Assembly: GCA_027858355.1 (NCBI GenBank)
Contig: JAQICW010000546.1
Span: 1 to 5,553, forward strand
Reading direction: 5' to 3'
Origin: Desulfobacula sp.
GTDB taxonomy: Bacteria; Desulfobacterota; Desulfobacteria; Desulfobacterales; Desulfobacteraceae
Length of the DNA: 5,553 bases
The position numbers were made by a program, and so were the translations under genes. Positions 1-5,321 of this stretch are shown here, piece by piece (position 1 is the stretch's first letter; every line of letters starts with the position of its first letter). Under the pieces are notes generated by a model, which ran no database searches, was not told the origin of the DNA, and worked only from the letters and a program-made list of their open reading frames with translations.

Positions 1-159
1 AAATCTGAAGCAGATAGAGTAGTTGTCAGATTGGAGCCTCTTCAGCAACCGAGTCGTCGGAAAGCCCAGGAACAATTTTGCAAAAAACTTAATGCATTGA
101 ACGTTTATATTCCAATCAGCAAAATACTTCGGATTGAAGTTGGTCCGTCACCTATGTAA
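1..159 (+). CDS. C-terminal fragment of a possible transposase (5' end outside window)
   Basis: An open frame enters from the left edge and ends at TAA 157-159, leaving 52 residues. The visible part is basic and then hydrophobic, with 'RRKAQEQFCKKLNALNVYIP' in the middle and 'LRIEVGPSPM' at the end. The 'C..LNAL...IP...LRIEV' pattern resembles the last strand region of some DDE-type insertion-sequence transposases as I remember them. No catalytic residue falls inside this piece, so the family cannot be confirmed. The context supports the idea: just after the stop come short A-rich repeats that could be an element end, and the next gene starts inside a PAS domain. It could equally be the tail of an unrelated protein. 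The existence of a coding tail is likely; the transposase assignment is only moderate. Confidence 0.42.
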   Translation, partial: KSEADRVVVRLEPLQQPSRRKAQEQFCKKLNALNVYIPISKILRIEVGPSPM

Positions 160-163
160 AAAA

Positions 164-193
164 AGAGACTGTCCAAAAAAAGACACTGTAAAA
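164..193. repeat. Possible insertion-sequence end with near-identical 9-bp direct repeats
   Basis: AGAGACTGT at 164-172 recurs as AGACACTGT at 181-189, 17 bp apart with one mismatch, each followed by an A-rich run. 'GAGACTGTCCAAAAA' resembles the terminal inverted repeats of several insertion-sequence families. The repeats sit exactly between the end of the transposase-like frame (159) and the first PAS codons of the truncated kinase (about 192). The opposite end of the element is outside the window, so an inverted-repeat match cannot be tested here. Confidence 0.35.
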
Positions 194-278
194 TGCCATT
201 TCTCACGAGGTCTGTACAGATGGAAAAATCAATATCCCTGTTCGGTATCATAAAAAAAAGGACGGGACTATTTTTCCT

Positions 279-1034
279 GTGGAGATAACGCCCGGGAGTT
301 TTAAAATCAAAAACAAGGATATGGTATTTGCCATAACAAGGGATATCACGGAACGTATAAGAAGTGAAGAAAATACCAAAAAGGCTGAAGACCGACTTCG
401 TTTTCTTACACGGCGACTGATAGATACCAGAGAGGATGAATGCAAGAGGATTTCCCTTGAGCTGCATGATGCAATGGGACAGGCTCTAACAGCCATAGGC
501 TTCAACCTTAGTCTTCTCCGGAATGATATTCCGGACTCTTGCCGGGAACTATTAGACGACACAATTTCAATCGTGGATAATATGTCAGATCAGGTTCGAA
601 ACCTCTCCCTTGATCTGAGACCTAGCATGCTTGATGACCTTGGCCTTATTCCAACTTTGCGATGGTTTTTAAATAGCTTTACCCGGAGAACAAAGATAAA
701 AACCAAACTGGAAGCTGTTGAATTTGATGAATACAGAAATGAAAATCTGGAGATAACTATCTACAGGATTGTGCAGGAGTCATTAAATAATGTTGCAAAA
801 CACGCAAAGGCAAAAAATGTTGTAATATCCCTTAAACGTGAAATTACCCGAATCACAGGTTTTATCCAGGATGACGGCAAAGGTTTTGATATAAACAAAA
901 TTTTTAAGGGAAGTGGTGAAAAGCATATAGGTCTTTTAAGCATGAAAGAAAGAATCTCCATATTGGGCGGAACCTTTAAGATTCAATCCGGCAATGGTAA
1001 AGGAACCAGGATAAATATTGAAATCCCCTGTTGA
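279..1034 (+). CDS. 5'-truncated sensor histidine kinase, HisKA_3 (NarX/DegS) type
   Basis: This is a soluble histidine kinase core that would autophosphorylate on a histidine and pass the phosphate to a NarL/FixJ-type response regulator. Counting from GTG 279, residues 1-28 are the end of a PAS domain ('RDITER' is its closing motif), 29-55 a helical linker, and 55-125 the HisKA_3 dimerisation domain with phosphoacceptor H63 in 'ELHDAMGQAL'. HATPase_c fills 150-251, with an N-box at E167-H175, a G1 box DDGKG at 198-202 and a GNGKGT loop at 238-243. The open frame runs back to codon 192 and still reads as PAS ('KKKDGTIFPVEI'), but a stop at 189-191 cuts it. The first half of the PAS and anything before it are therefore missing. 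GTG 279 and ATG 321 are both poor starts: the AAGG before 321 is too close. It is probably a disrupted gene, though the catalytic core is intact. No regulator gene is adjacent. Confidence 0.85.
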   Translation: MEITPGSFKIKNKDMVFAITRDITERIRSEENTKKAEDRLRFLTRRLIDTREDECKRISLELHDAMGQALTAIGFNLSLLRNDIPDSCRELLDDTISIVDNMSDQVRNLSLDLRPSMLDDLGLIPTLRWFLNSFTRRTKIKTKLEAVEFDEYRNENLEITIYRIVQESLNNVAKHAKAKNVVISLKREITRITGFIQDDGKGFDINKIFKGSGEKHIGLLSMKERISILGGTFKIQSGNGKGTRINIEIPC

Positions 1035-1039
1035 CTGAA

Positions 1040-1121
1040 TTGTCTGTTTGTATTTAGCTGGGATATTACCTGGTTTTAAATTTTATGGTGCTCCATTTTT
1101 TTCATGTTAGTATTAAAAGGG
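1040..1121 (+). promoter_or_regulatory. Candidate promoter and ribosome binding site for the PAS kinase
   Basis: The 96-bp gap before the second kinase gives it room for its own promoter. TTGTCT (1040-1045) and TATTAC (1064-1069) form a weak -35/-10 pair with an 18-bp spacer. AAAAGGG at 1115-1121, 9 bp before ATG 1131, is a plausible ribosome binding site and supports that start. The promoter call is weak; the ribosome binding site is better supported. Confidence 0.3.
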
Positions 1122-1130
1122 CAATTTTAA

Positions 1131-2726
1131 ATGAATATAAAACCTACGTATGAAGGATTAAAGCAAAGGGTCAAGGATTTAGAAGATGAACTCCTTGAGT
1201 TTAACCATAGTCTGGAAGCGTTTCATCGTTCTCAAGAGTACCTGGAAAAGCTGATCAGCTATACCAATGCTCCAATTATTGTGTGGGACCCCACAACCAG
1301 AATAACTCTATTTAACCCTGCTTTCGAACATCTGACAGACTATTCTGCCAAAGAAATCCTCGGCAAGAAACTGAAAATGCTTTTTCCGGAATCGAGTCGG
1401 GAGGAATTATTAATAAAGATCGAAAATGCTTTGAGTGGTGAATACTGGGAGTCTGTGGAAATTCCGGTTTTTCACAAAAATGGAACTGTTCTGACAATAC
1501 TTTGGAACTCGTCTAATATATACGCTAAAGACGGCATGACTGTTTTGTTCACCATAGCCCAGGGATATGACATCACCAAGCGCAAACAAGCAGAAGAGGC
1601 GCTGAAGGAGAATGAAGAAAAATATCGATCAATGATGGAAGCTATGGATGATGCGACATATATTTGTTCATCCGACTTTTGTATTGAGTACATGAACCCG
1701 GCCATGATTAAAAGGACAGGCTATGATGCCACTGGCGAAGCCTGCCACAAGGTGATGCATGGACTTGAGGAAAAATGTTCATGGTGTGTCCATGAAAAAG
1801 TTATGAAAGGTGAATCTATCAATTACGAAGTAGTCAGTCCAAAAGATAACAGAACTTACCTTATTTCTAACTCTGCCATAGTTCACACAGATGAATCCGT
1901 TTCAAAGTTAACAATTTTACACGATGTTACTGAATTCAAAAAAATGGAACTCCAGATTCAGCGAACCCAGAGAATTGAATCCCTCGGCATCCTTGCGGGC
2001 GGCATTGCCCATGATTTTAATAATATTCTTTTCCCCGTCATAGGGCATACAGAGATGTTATTGGAGGATGTCCCTGAAGACAGCCCATTTAAAGACAGCC
2101 TGGACGAAATTTATACAGGCGCCTTAAGAGCCAGGGATCTGATAAAACAGATCTTCACATTCTCCAATCAAGATACTGTCGAATTGAAACTGATAAAGAT
2201 GCAGCCTGTTGTCAAGGAAGCATTAAAACTTATCCGGTCGACAATTCCCACAACCATTGACATCAAACAGGATATCAATGCTGACTGTGGTTTAATCAAA
2301 GCTGATACCACACAAATTTATCAAATTGTAATGAATCTTTTAACCAATGCCTATAATGCTATGGAGGATACAGGCGGGGAAATGAAAGTCAGCCTGAAAA
2401 AAATAGAACTTGGAAAACTTGGTTTGATAGATTCTGATATGGAACCTGGGACCTATGCCTGTTTAATAGTAGCTGATAAAGGTATAGGAATGGATAAAAA
2501 TTTAGTAGAAAAAATTTTTGACCCGTATTTTTCCACCAAAAAACAATATAAAGGCACTGGAATGGGATTGTCCTTTGTTCACAGTATTGTTAAAAGCATG
2601 AAAGGCGGTATTCAAGTTTTCAGTAAACCTGGTAAGGGAACCCGGTTTCATGTTTATCTGCCAGTGGTGAATAGCTCTTCTGAACAACAGGCGATTCAAA
2701 CTAAAGAACCAGTCCAGGGTGACTAA
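1131..2726 (+). CDS. Soluble PAS-PAS sensor histidine kinase with a Cys/His-bearing PAS domain
   Basis: This 531-residue kinase has no signal peptide or membrane segment, so it should sense a cytoplasmic cue. Residues 4-40 form a coiled coil. PAS 1 spans about 36-152 (closing motif 'GYDITKRKQAEE') and PAS 2 about 163-270. PAS 2 contains C205, H210, C216 and C219 plus C179 and C184, a pattern suited to a metal or redox site, although that is inference. HisKA follows with phosphoacceptor H294 in 'GGIAHDFNN'. HATPase_c spans about 392-512, with an N-box N402-N406, G1 'DKGIG' at 449-453, F-box 'FDPYFSTK' at 463-470 and G2 'GTGMGLS' at 475-481. All catalytic motifs are present. Kinases with this H-box are often hybrids with a C-terminal receiver; this one stops after a short polar tail at 513-531. 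Its partner regulator is not in the window. ATG 1131 is chosen because AAAAGGG lies 9 bp upstream. Confidence 0.93.
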   Translation: MNIKPTYEGLKQRVKDLEDELLEFNHSLEAFHRSQEYLEKLISYTNAPIIVWDPTTRITLFNPAFEHLTDYSAKEILGKKLKMLFPESSREELLIKIENALSGEYWESVEIPVFHKNGTVLTILWNSSNIYAKDGMTVLFTIAQGYDITKRKQAEEALKENEEKYRSMMEAMDDATYICSSDFCIEYMNPAMIKRTGYDATGEACHKVMHGLEEKCSWCVHEKVMKGESINYEVVSPKDNRTYLISNSAIVHTDESVSKLTILHDVTEFKKMELQIQRTQRIESLGILAGGIAHDFNNILFPVIGHTEMLLEDVPEDSPFKDSLDEIYTGALRARDLIKQIFTFSNQDTVELKLIKMQPVVKEALKLIRSTIPTTIDIKQDINADCGLIKADTTQIYQIVMNLLTNAYNAMEDTGGEMKVSLKKIELGKLGLIDSDMEPGTYACLIVADKGIGMDKNLVEKIFDPYFSTKKQYKGTGMGLSFVHSIVKSMKGGIQVFSKPGKGTRFHVYLPVVNSSSEQQAIQTKEPVQGD

Positions 2727-2744
2727 GGATCTTGCCCGAAAGAT

Positions 2745-2762
2745 AAAGGGGGTCACCCCTTT
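2745..2762. terminator. Possible bidirectional hairpin between convergent genes
   Basis: AAAGGGG (2745-2751) pairs perfectly with CCCCTTT (2756-2762) around a 4-base loop. The hairpin lies in the 51-bp gap between the kinase stop and the stop of the convergent toxin gene, where a shared terminator is expected. Neither strand has a clear T-run after the stem, so intrinsic termination may be weak. Confidence 0.4.
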
Positions 2763-2777
2763 CCTTATGGAACTCAA

Positions 2778-3041
2778 TCAAAGGCCTTTATAAACATCTT
2801 TTCGATGCCCAACTTTTACGATCAAAATGATTAATCTGTCATCATGAATCTCGTATATTATTCTATAATCACCAGTGCGAATCTTATGAAAAGGATTGTT
2901 CCCTTTCATCTTGGTGGTATTTGGCTCTGGCAAATCCTGGCCAATATCCTCTATCTTTTTCTTAATGCGCACCAGATCCCTTTTGGGAAACCGCTTCAGG
3001 CTTTTCAATACAGCAGGTCGAAAATCTATAGAATATGTCAT
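2778..3041 (-). CDS. RelE/ParE-superfamily toxin
   Basis: This 87-residue basic protein has the RelE-like fold pattern. An N-terminal strand 'YSIDFRPAVLKSLKRFPK' leads into a Lys/Arg-rich helical hairpin (residues 10-35). A 'KMKGNNPFHKIRTGDYRIIY' core (44-63) and a final 'VKVGHRKDVYKGL' strand (75-87) follow. R60, R80 and Y84 fall where ribosome-dependent RelE toxins carry their catalytic Arg and Tyr residues, which suggests mRNA cleavage at the ribosome. A gyrase-directed ParE-like activity cannot be excluded. Start ATG is at 3041-3039, only 3 bp after the antitoxin stop, with GGGG from the antitoxin's last codons about 10 bp upstream as ribosome binding site. Translation is therefore probably coupled. 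Length is normal for the family and nothing is broken. Confidence 0.93.
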   Translation of the reverse strand: MTYSIDFRPAVLKSLKRFPKRDLVRIKKKIEDIGQDLPEPNTTKMKGNNPFHKIRTGDYRIIYEIHDDRLIILIVKVGHRKDVYKGL

Positions 3042-3044
3042 ATA

Positions 3045-3296
3045 TTAAAGCCCCAATTGCTTCCAGACTTCTTCGGCAGGAATATTCTCTCCAGGTTCGG
3101 CAAGAACACGTTTTGCATCTGCAATATCAATATGATCTTCAACTTGCTGAAGCAGTTCAAGCTCTTCTATTGAAACCAAGGCAGCAACATCCTGGCCTCT
3201 GCGTGTCAGAACAATAGGTTCATTCCCATAAGCTACTTTATTAACAAGATCGGCAAAATTTTTTCTTGCATCTGCTGTGGAAATTTTAGTGGTCAT
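3045..3296 (-). CDS. Phd/YefM-family antitoxin
   Basis: This 83-residue antitoxin is first in the operon, in the usual antitoxin-toxin order. Residues 1-50 are the Phd/YefM DNA-binding and dimerisation domain, recognisable from 'ISTADARKNFADLVNKVAYG' followed by 'PIVLTRRGQDVAALVSIEE'. Residues 51-83 are an acidic, probably flexible tail ('EDHIDIADAKRVL...ENIPAEEVWKQLGL') that would wrap and neutralise the toxin. Start ATG 3296-3294 has a near-ideal GGAGGTG ribosome binding site 5 bp upstream (minus strand, 3301-3307), stronger than that of the toxin, which fits the need for antitoxin excess. It probably represses its own promoter, aided by the toxin. Pairing with the RelE-type neighbour is secure from order and spacing. 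Confidence 0.94.
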   Translation of the reverse strand: MTTKISTADARKNFADLVNKVAYGNEPIVLTRRGQDVAALVSIEELELLQQVEDHIDIADAKRVLAEPGENIPAEEVWKQLGL

Positions 3297-3300
3297 TTTG

Positions 3301-3357
3301 CACCTCCATTTATGTACTTAATATACAATATGTACAACAGGTACTTATTAATGTCAA
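3301..3357 (-). promoter_or_regulatory. Toxin-antitoxin promoter, operator repeats and strong RBS
   Basis: On the minus strand a perfect -35 TTGACA (3352-3357) is followed after 17 bp by a modest -10 TACATA (3329-3334), then GGAGGTG just before the antitoxin ATG. Overlapping the -10 and start region on the plus strand are four degenerate 9-bp units in tandem: TGTACTTAA (3313), TATACAATA (3322), TGTACAACA (3331) and GGTACTTAT (3340). Three carry the palindrome GTAC and the fourth ATAC. This placement is what an autorepression operator bound by the antitoxin or the toxin-antitoxin complex would need. The -35 and RBS are clear; the operator is inferred. Confidence 0.55.
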
Positions 3358-3390
3358 CTCCAGATGTGAAAGTAAAAACAAGATTAAATA

Positions 3391-3403
3391 GGGGACAGAC
3401 CAC
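3391..3403. repeat. REP-like GGGGACAGACCAC motif
   Basis: GGGGACAGACCAC follows an AT-rich 'AAATA'. I recall this string and its complement recurring between genes in many deltaproteobacterial and other genomes, often near REP-associated tyrosine (Y1) transposases. There is only one copy here, no clear hairpin partner and no transposase beside it. It marks the junction between the toxin-antitoxin promoter and the decayed ATPase. Confidence 0.3.
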
Positions 3404-3446
3404 TTGATTTTGAGAACTGGGATGAATATTAAGCGGGGAGAGATAT

Positions 3447-3734
3447 CTACTGCATGACTGCTAAATGGTCTTGTTGTAATAACCACTCATAAGCAATTCT
3501 TACCTCAACCCATTCCGGGACCATATCTTGGGGAATCGCCAGGTTTCCGGTTATCAATAAGCACCTGCCATGTTTAATTTTTTTTCCGGCTTTTTCCAAT
3601 CCGTTCATCTCTCGCCTGAAATTATCATGTGTCAGGCTTTCTGTGACCTGGATAAGAACCGGCTTCTCAGTTTCAGGAAAAACTGCAAAATCACATTCAT
3701 AGCCATTTTTTAAAAAGAAAATATCAATGATTAT
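3447..3734 (-). pseudogene. C-terminal remnant of a DUF4143-type AAA ATPase
   Basis: A minus-strand frame is open for 95 codons up to TAG at 3449-3447 but is closed upstream by an in-frame TAA at 3737-3735. It has no credible start; its first Met is residue 43. It reads 'DIFFLKNGYECDFAVFPE', then 'PVLIQVTESL', 'RREMNGLEKA', 'GRCLLIT' and 'RIAYEWLLQ'. This is the order of elements at the C-terminus of AAA_14/DUF4143 proteins. Residues E13-D15 and Q29-T31 correspond to the nuclease-like core, with QVT where other subfamilies have ExK. The N-terminal ATPase domain is absent. The intact ATPase at 3906-5237 belongs to a different subfamily, so this is not a duplicate of it. It is a decayed gene whose upstream part was deleted or replaced near 3735. 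Confidence 0.75.
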
Positions 3735-3867
3735 TTATTCTATTAAAGGAAAATTTAAAAAGGCTGCAAGGGAAATTACCAGTGAAGAAGCCGGACAAAT
3801 ATATCAAACCAACACGGATTTGGTTCTTAAAACAACCTTGACTTTTATGACTTTATATCACTTTTAA
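3727..3867 (+). CDS. Unrecognised 46-codon open frame
   Basis: ATG 3727 to TAA 3865-3867 encodes 46 residues, beginning 'MIIYSIKGKFKKAAREITSE' and containing 'QIYQTNTDLVLKTT'. I do not recognise it. The charged, helical middle looks more like coding sequence than the surrounding DNA, but the ribosome binding site is poor and the last 11 codons lie inside the first copy of a direct repeat. The frame is open back to 3703. It may be a fragment of a displaced gene joined to the ATPase remnant, or chance. It shares about 8 bp with the minus-strand remnant, so the mosaic junction probably lies near 3727-3737. Confidence 0.22.
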   Translation: MIIYSIKGKFKKAAREITSEEAGQIYQTNTDLVLKTTLTFMTLYHF

Positions 3868-3886
3868 ACCTTGACTTTTATGACTT
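3834..3886. repeat. 20-bp direct repeat with four TGACTT boxes
   Basis: AACCTTGACTTTTATGACTT occurs exactly at 3834-3853 and 3867-3886, a period of 33 bp. Each copy contains two TGACTT boxes 9 bp apart (3839, 3848, 3872 and 3881). The array ends 19 bp before the likely ATPase start. It could be a tandem regulator binding site or a recent 33-bp duplication; the last 13 bp of each unit have diverged. Confidence 0.7.
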
Positions 3887-3899
3887 ATTGGTTTATCAA
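3871..3899 (+). promoter_or_regulatory. Candidate promoter of the DUF4143 ATPase
   Basis: TTGACT (3871-3876) lies inside the second repeat copy and is followed after exactly 17 bp by TATCAA (3894-3899). Transcription would start around 3906, at or next to the preferred ATG, giving a nearly leaderless message. That would fit the lack of any ribosome binding site in front of the gene. The -10 matches only four of six consensus positions. Confidence 0.3.
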
Positions 3900-3905
3900 G
3901 CACGC

Positions 3906-5237
3906 ATGAAACGAAAAATAAATTCAGTTTTAAACCAATGGAAAACCAGTCCTTTAAGGCAGCCTCTTCTGGTAAGGGGCGCACGACAGGTTGGCAAGAC
4001 CTATTCTGTAAGCGCTTTAGGGAATGCCAATTTTGAGAATATGGTCTCAGTCAACTTTGAAGAGCAGCCTGAACTTGCCGACTGTTTTTCAGAATATGAC
4101 ACCAAGGCCATCATTGATCGTCTGTCGATTTTTACAAAGTCTGTCATTCACCTGGGTCAGACCCTGTTATTTTTAGACGAAATTCAAGAATGCCCCAGAG
4201 CCATTACTTCCCTGCGGTATTTTTATGAAAAAATGCCGGAACTTCATGTTATCGGAGCTGGATCTCTAATTGAATTTGCTTTACGTTCAAAGGATTTCAG
4301 AATGCCGGTGGGTCGAATCCAAAGTGTATTTATGTTTCCGCTCTCTTTTGAAGAGTTCCTTAATGCCTTAGGTGAAGAAAAACTGTGCAGGCACCTGAAG
4401 GCTGTGAATCCGGAAAAACAATTAGAAAAAATATTCAAGGATCGTCTTGAAAATCTGATTCGTATTTACCTTCTGATAGGTGGCATGCCTGCTTCTGTCA
4501 AGGCATATGCCAATAAGATTCCCATGGAAGAAATACAACGTCAGCAACAGGGACTCATACGGACCTATAGTGCCGATTTTGCAAAGTATGCCTCAACTGC
4601 AAAGCATAAATATCTAAGGCAGGTATATGACAGCGCACCCCGAATGGTGGGTCAGCGATACAAGTACTCCCGTGTGAATCCTGATATTGAATCCAAATTC
4701 TTAAAAGATGCCCTGAACCTGCTTTGTGAAGCCAGATGCCTGACAAAAATATGTCATTCTTCCGGTGCGGGTCTGCCAATGGCCGCAGGCTTGAATGAAA
4801 AAAAATTCAAGGTCGCATATCTTGATGTGGGACTGATGCAGAATGCACTTGGCATACAGTCATCTATTGCCCTGAATACGCCGGTCATGACGATCAATGC
4901 CGGTGGTGTTGCAGAACAATTTGTCGCCCAGGAGCTGTTGGCCGCTGCAGACCCTTATGCTGAGCCGGGGCTCATTTTCTGGGCAAGGGGCGCAAGAGGG
5001 AGCAATGCTGAAGTCGATTATCTTATTCATATCCAGGTAAAGATTTTTCCTGTTGAAGTCAAAGCCGGCGCCACCGGTTCTTTGAAAAGTATGAAACTAT
5101 TTCTGGAAAAATATCCTGATACTCCTTTTGGCATAAGATATTCCATGCATGAACTTTCATTTCACGATCGCATTTTATCTATCCCGTTATATATGATCCG
5201 GAACACAGAACATCTTATTCAAAATCTATTAGAATAG
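3906..5237 (+). CDS. AAA_14/DUF4143 family ATPase
   Basis: This intact ATPase is about 443 residues from ATG 3906, normal for the family. Counting from the alternative TTG at 3888, Walker A is GARQVGKT (31-38), Walker B is LLFLDEIQ (93-100, D97-E98), and 'VIGAGSLIEFAL' (121-132) is a sensor-1-like strand. A 'GGMPASVKAY' segment (198-207) opens the helical DUF4143 region. The C-terminus carries a PD-(D/E)XK-like pattern: E375 and D377 in 'NAEVDYL', then E390-V-K392 in 'PVEVKAG'. The family binds ATP and is thought to be cytoplasmic; its cellular role is not established. ATG 3906 ('MKRKINSVLNQW') is preferred because relatives start with a similar basic 'RK' segment just before the Walker A. 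TTG 3888 and the frame, open back to 3831, have no ribosome binding site. It stands alone with no operon partner. Confidence 0.92.
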   Translation: MKRKINSVLNQWKTSPLRQPLLVRGARQVGKTYSVSALGNANFENMVSVNFEEQPELADCFSEYDTKAIIDRLSIFTKSVIHLGQTLLFLDEIQECPRAITSLRYFYEKMPELHVIGAGSLIEFALRSKDFRMPVGRIQSVFMFPLSFEEFLNALGEEKLCRHLKAVNPEKQLEKIFKDRLENLIRIYLLIGGMPASVKAYANKIPMEEIQRQQQGLIRTYSADFAKYASTAKHKYLRQVYDSAPRMVGQRYKYSRVNPDIESKFLKDALNLLCEARCLTKICHSSGAGLPMAAGLNEKKFKVAYLDVGLMQNALGIQSSIALNTPVMTINAGGVAEQFVAQELLAAADPYAEPGLIFWARGARGSNAEVDYLIHIQVKIFPVEVKAGATGSLKSMKLFLEKYPDTPFGIRYSMHELSFHDRILSIPLYMIRNTEHLIQNLLE

Positions 5238-5321
5238 CCAGCAACACTGATCCATGGCTTGATGCCTGGCCATAGATGGGTTACAGCATGTCCATGATAA
5301 AATCTTTTAAGCATAAAGGAT

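Noticed and set aside
187..192. Outward promoter at the possible element end driving the truncated kinase
   Set aside because: TGTAAA could serve as a -10, but nothing resembling a -35 lies 16-18 bp upstream.
105..562. Minus-strand open frames over the kinase core and possible element end
   Set aside because: They are antisense to conserved kinase motifs, rich in Ser/Phe/Leu runs typical of shadow frames, and overlap one another.
2844..3217. Plus-strand open frames over the toxin-antitoxin operon
   Set aside because: They lie opposite two well-supported minus-strand genes, have hydrophobic or low-quality sequence and no ribosome binding site.
3820..3840. Programmed frameshift joining the small open frame to the ATPase frame
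   Set aside because: The two frames overlap near 'CTTAAAACAACC', but there is no recognisable slippery heptamer or downstream structure, and homologues appear to start near ATG 3906.
3834..3886. CRISPR-like repeat
   Set aside because: Only two copies with a 13-bp spacing segment; no further units and no cas genes.
4244..4779. Minus-strand open frames inside the ATPase
   Set aside because: They are fully antisense to the conserved AAA_14/DUF4143 sequence and match no family I recognise.
5250..5275. ATGGC/GCCAT palindrome after the ATPase as a terminator
   Set aside because: The stem is only 5 bp with a 10-base loop and no T-run follows.
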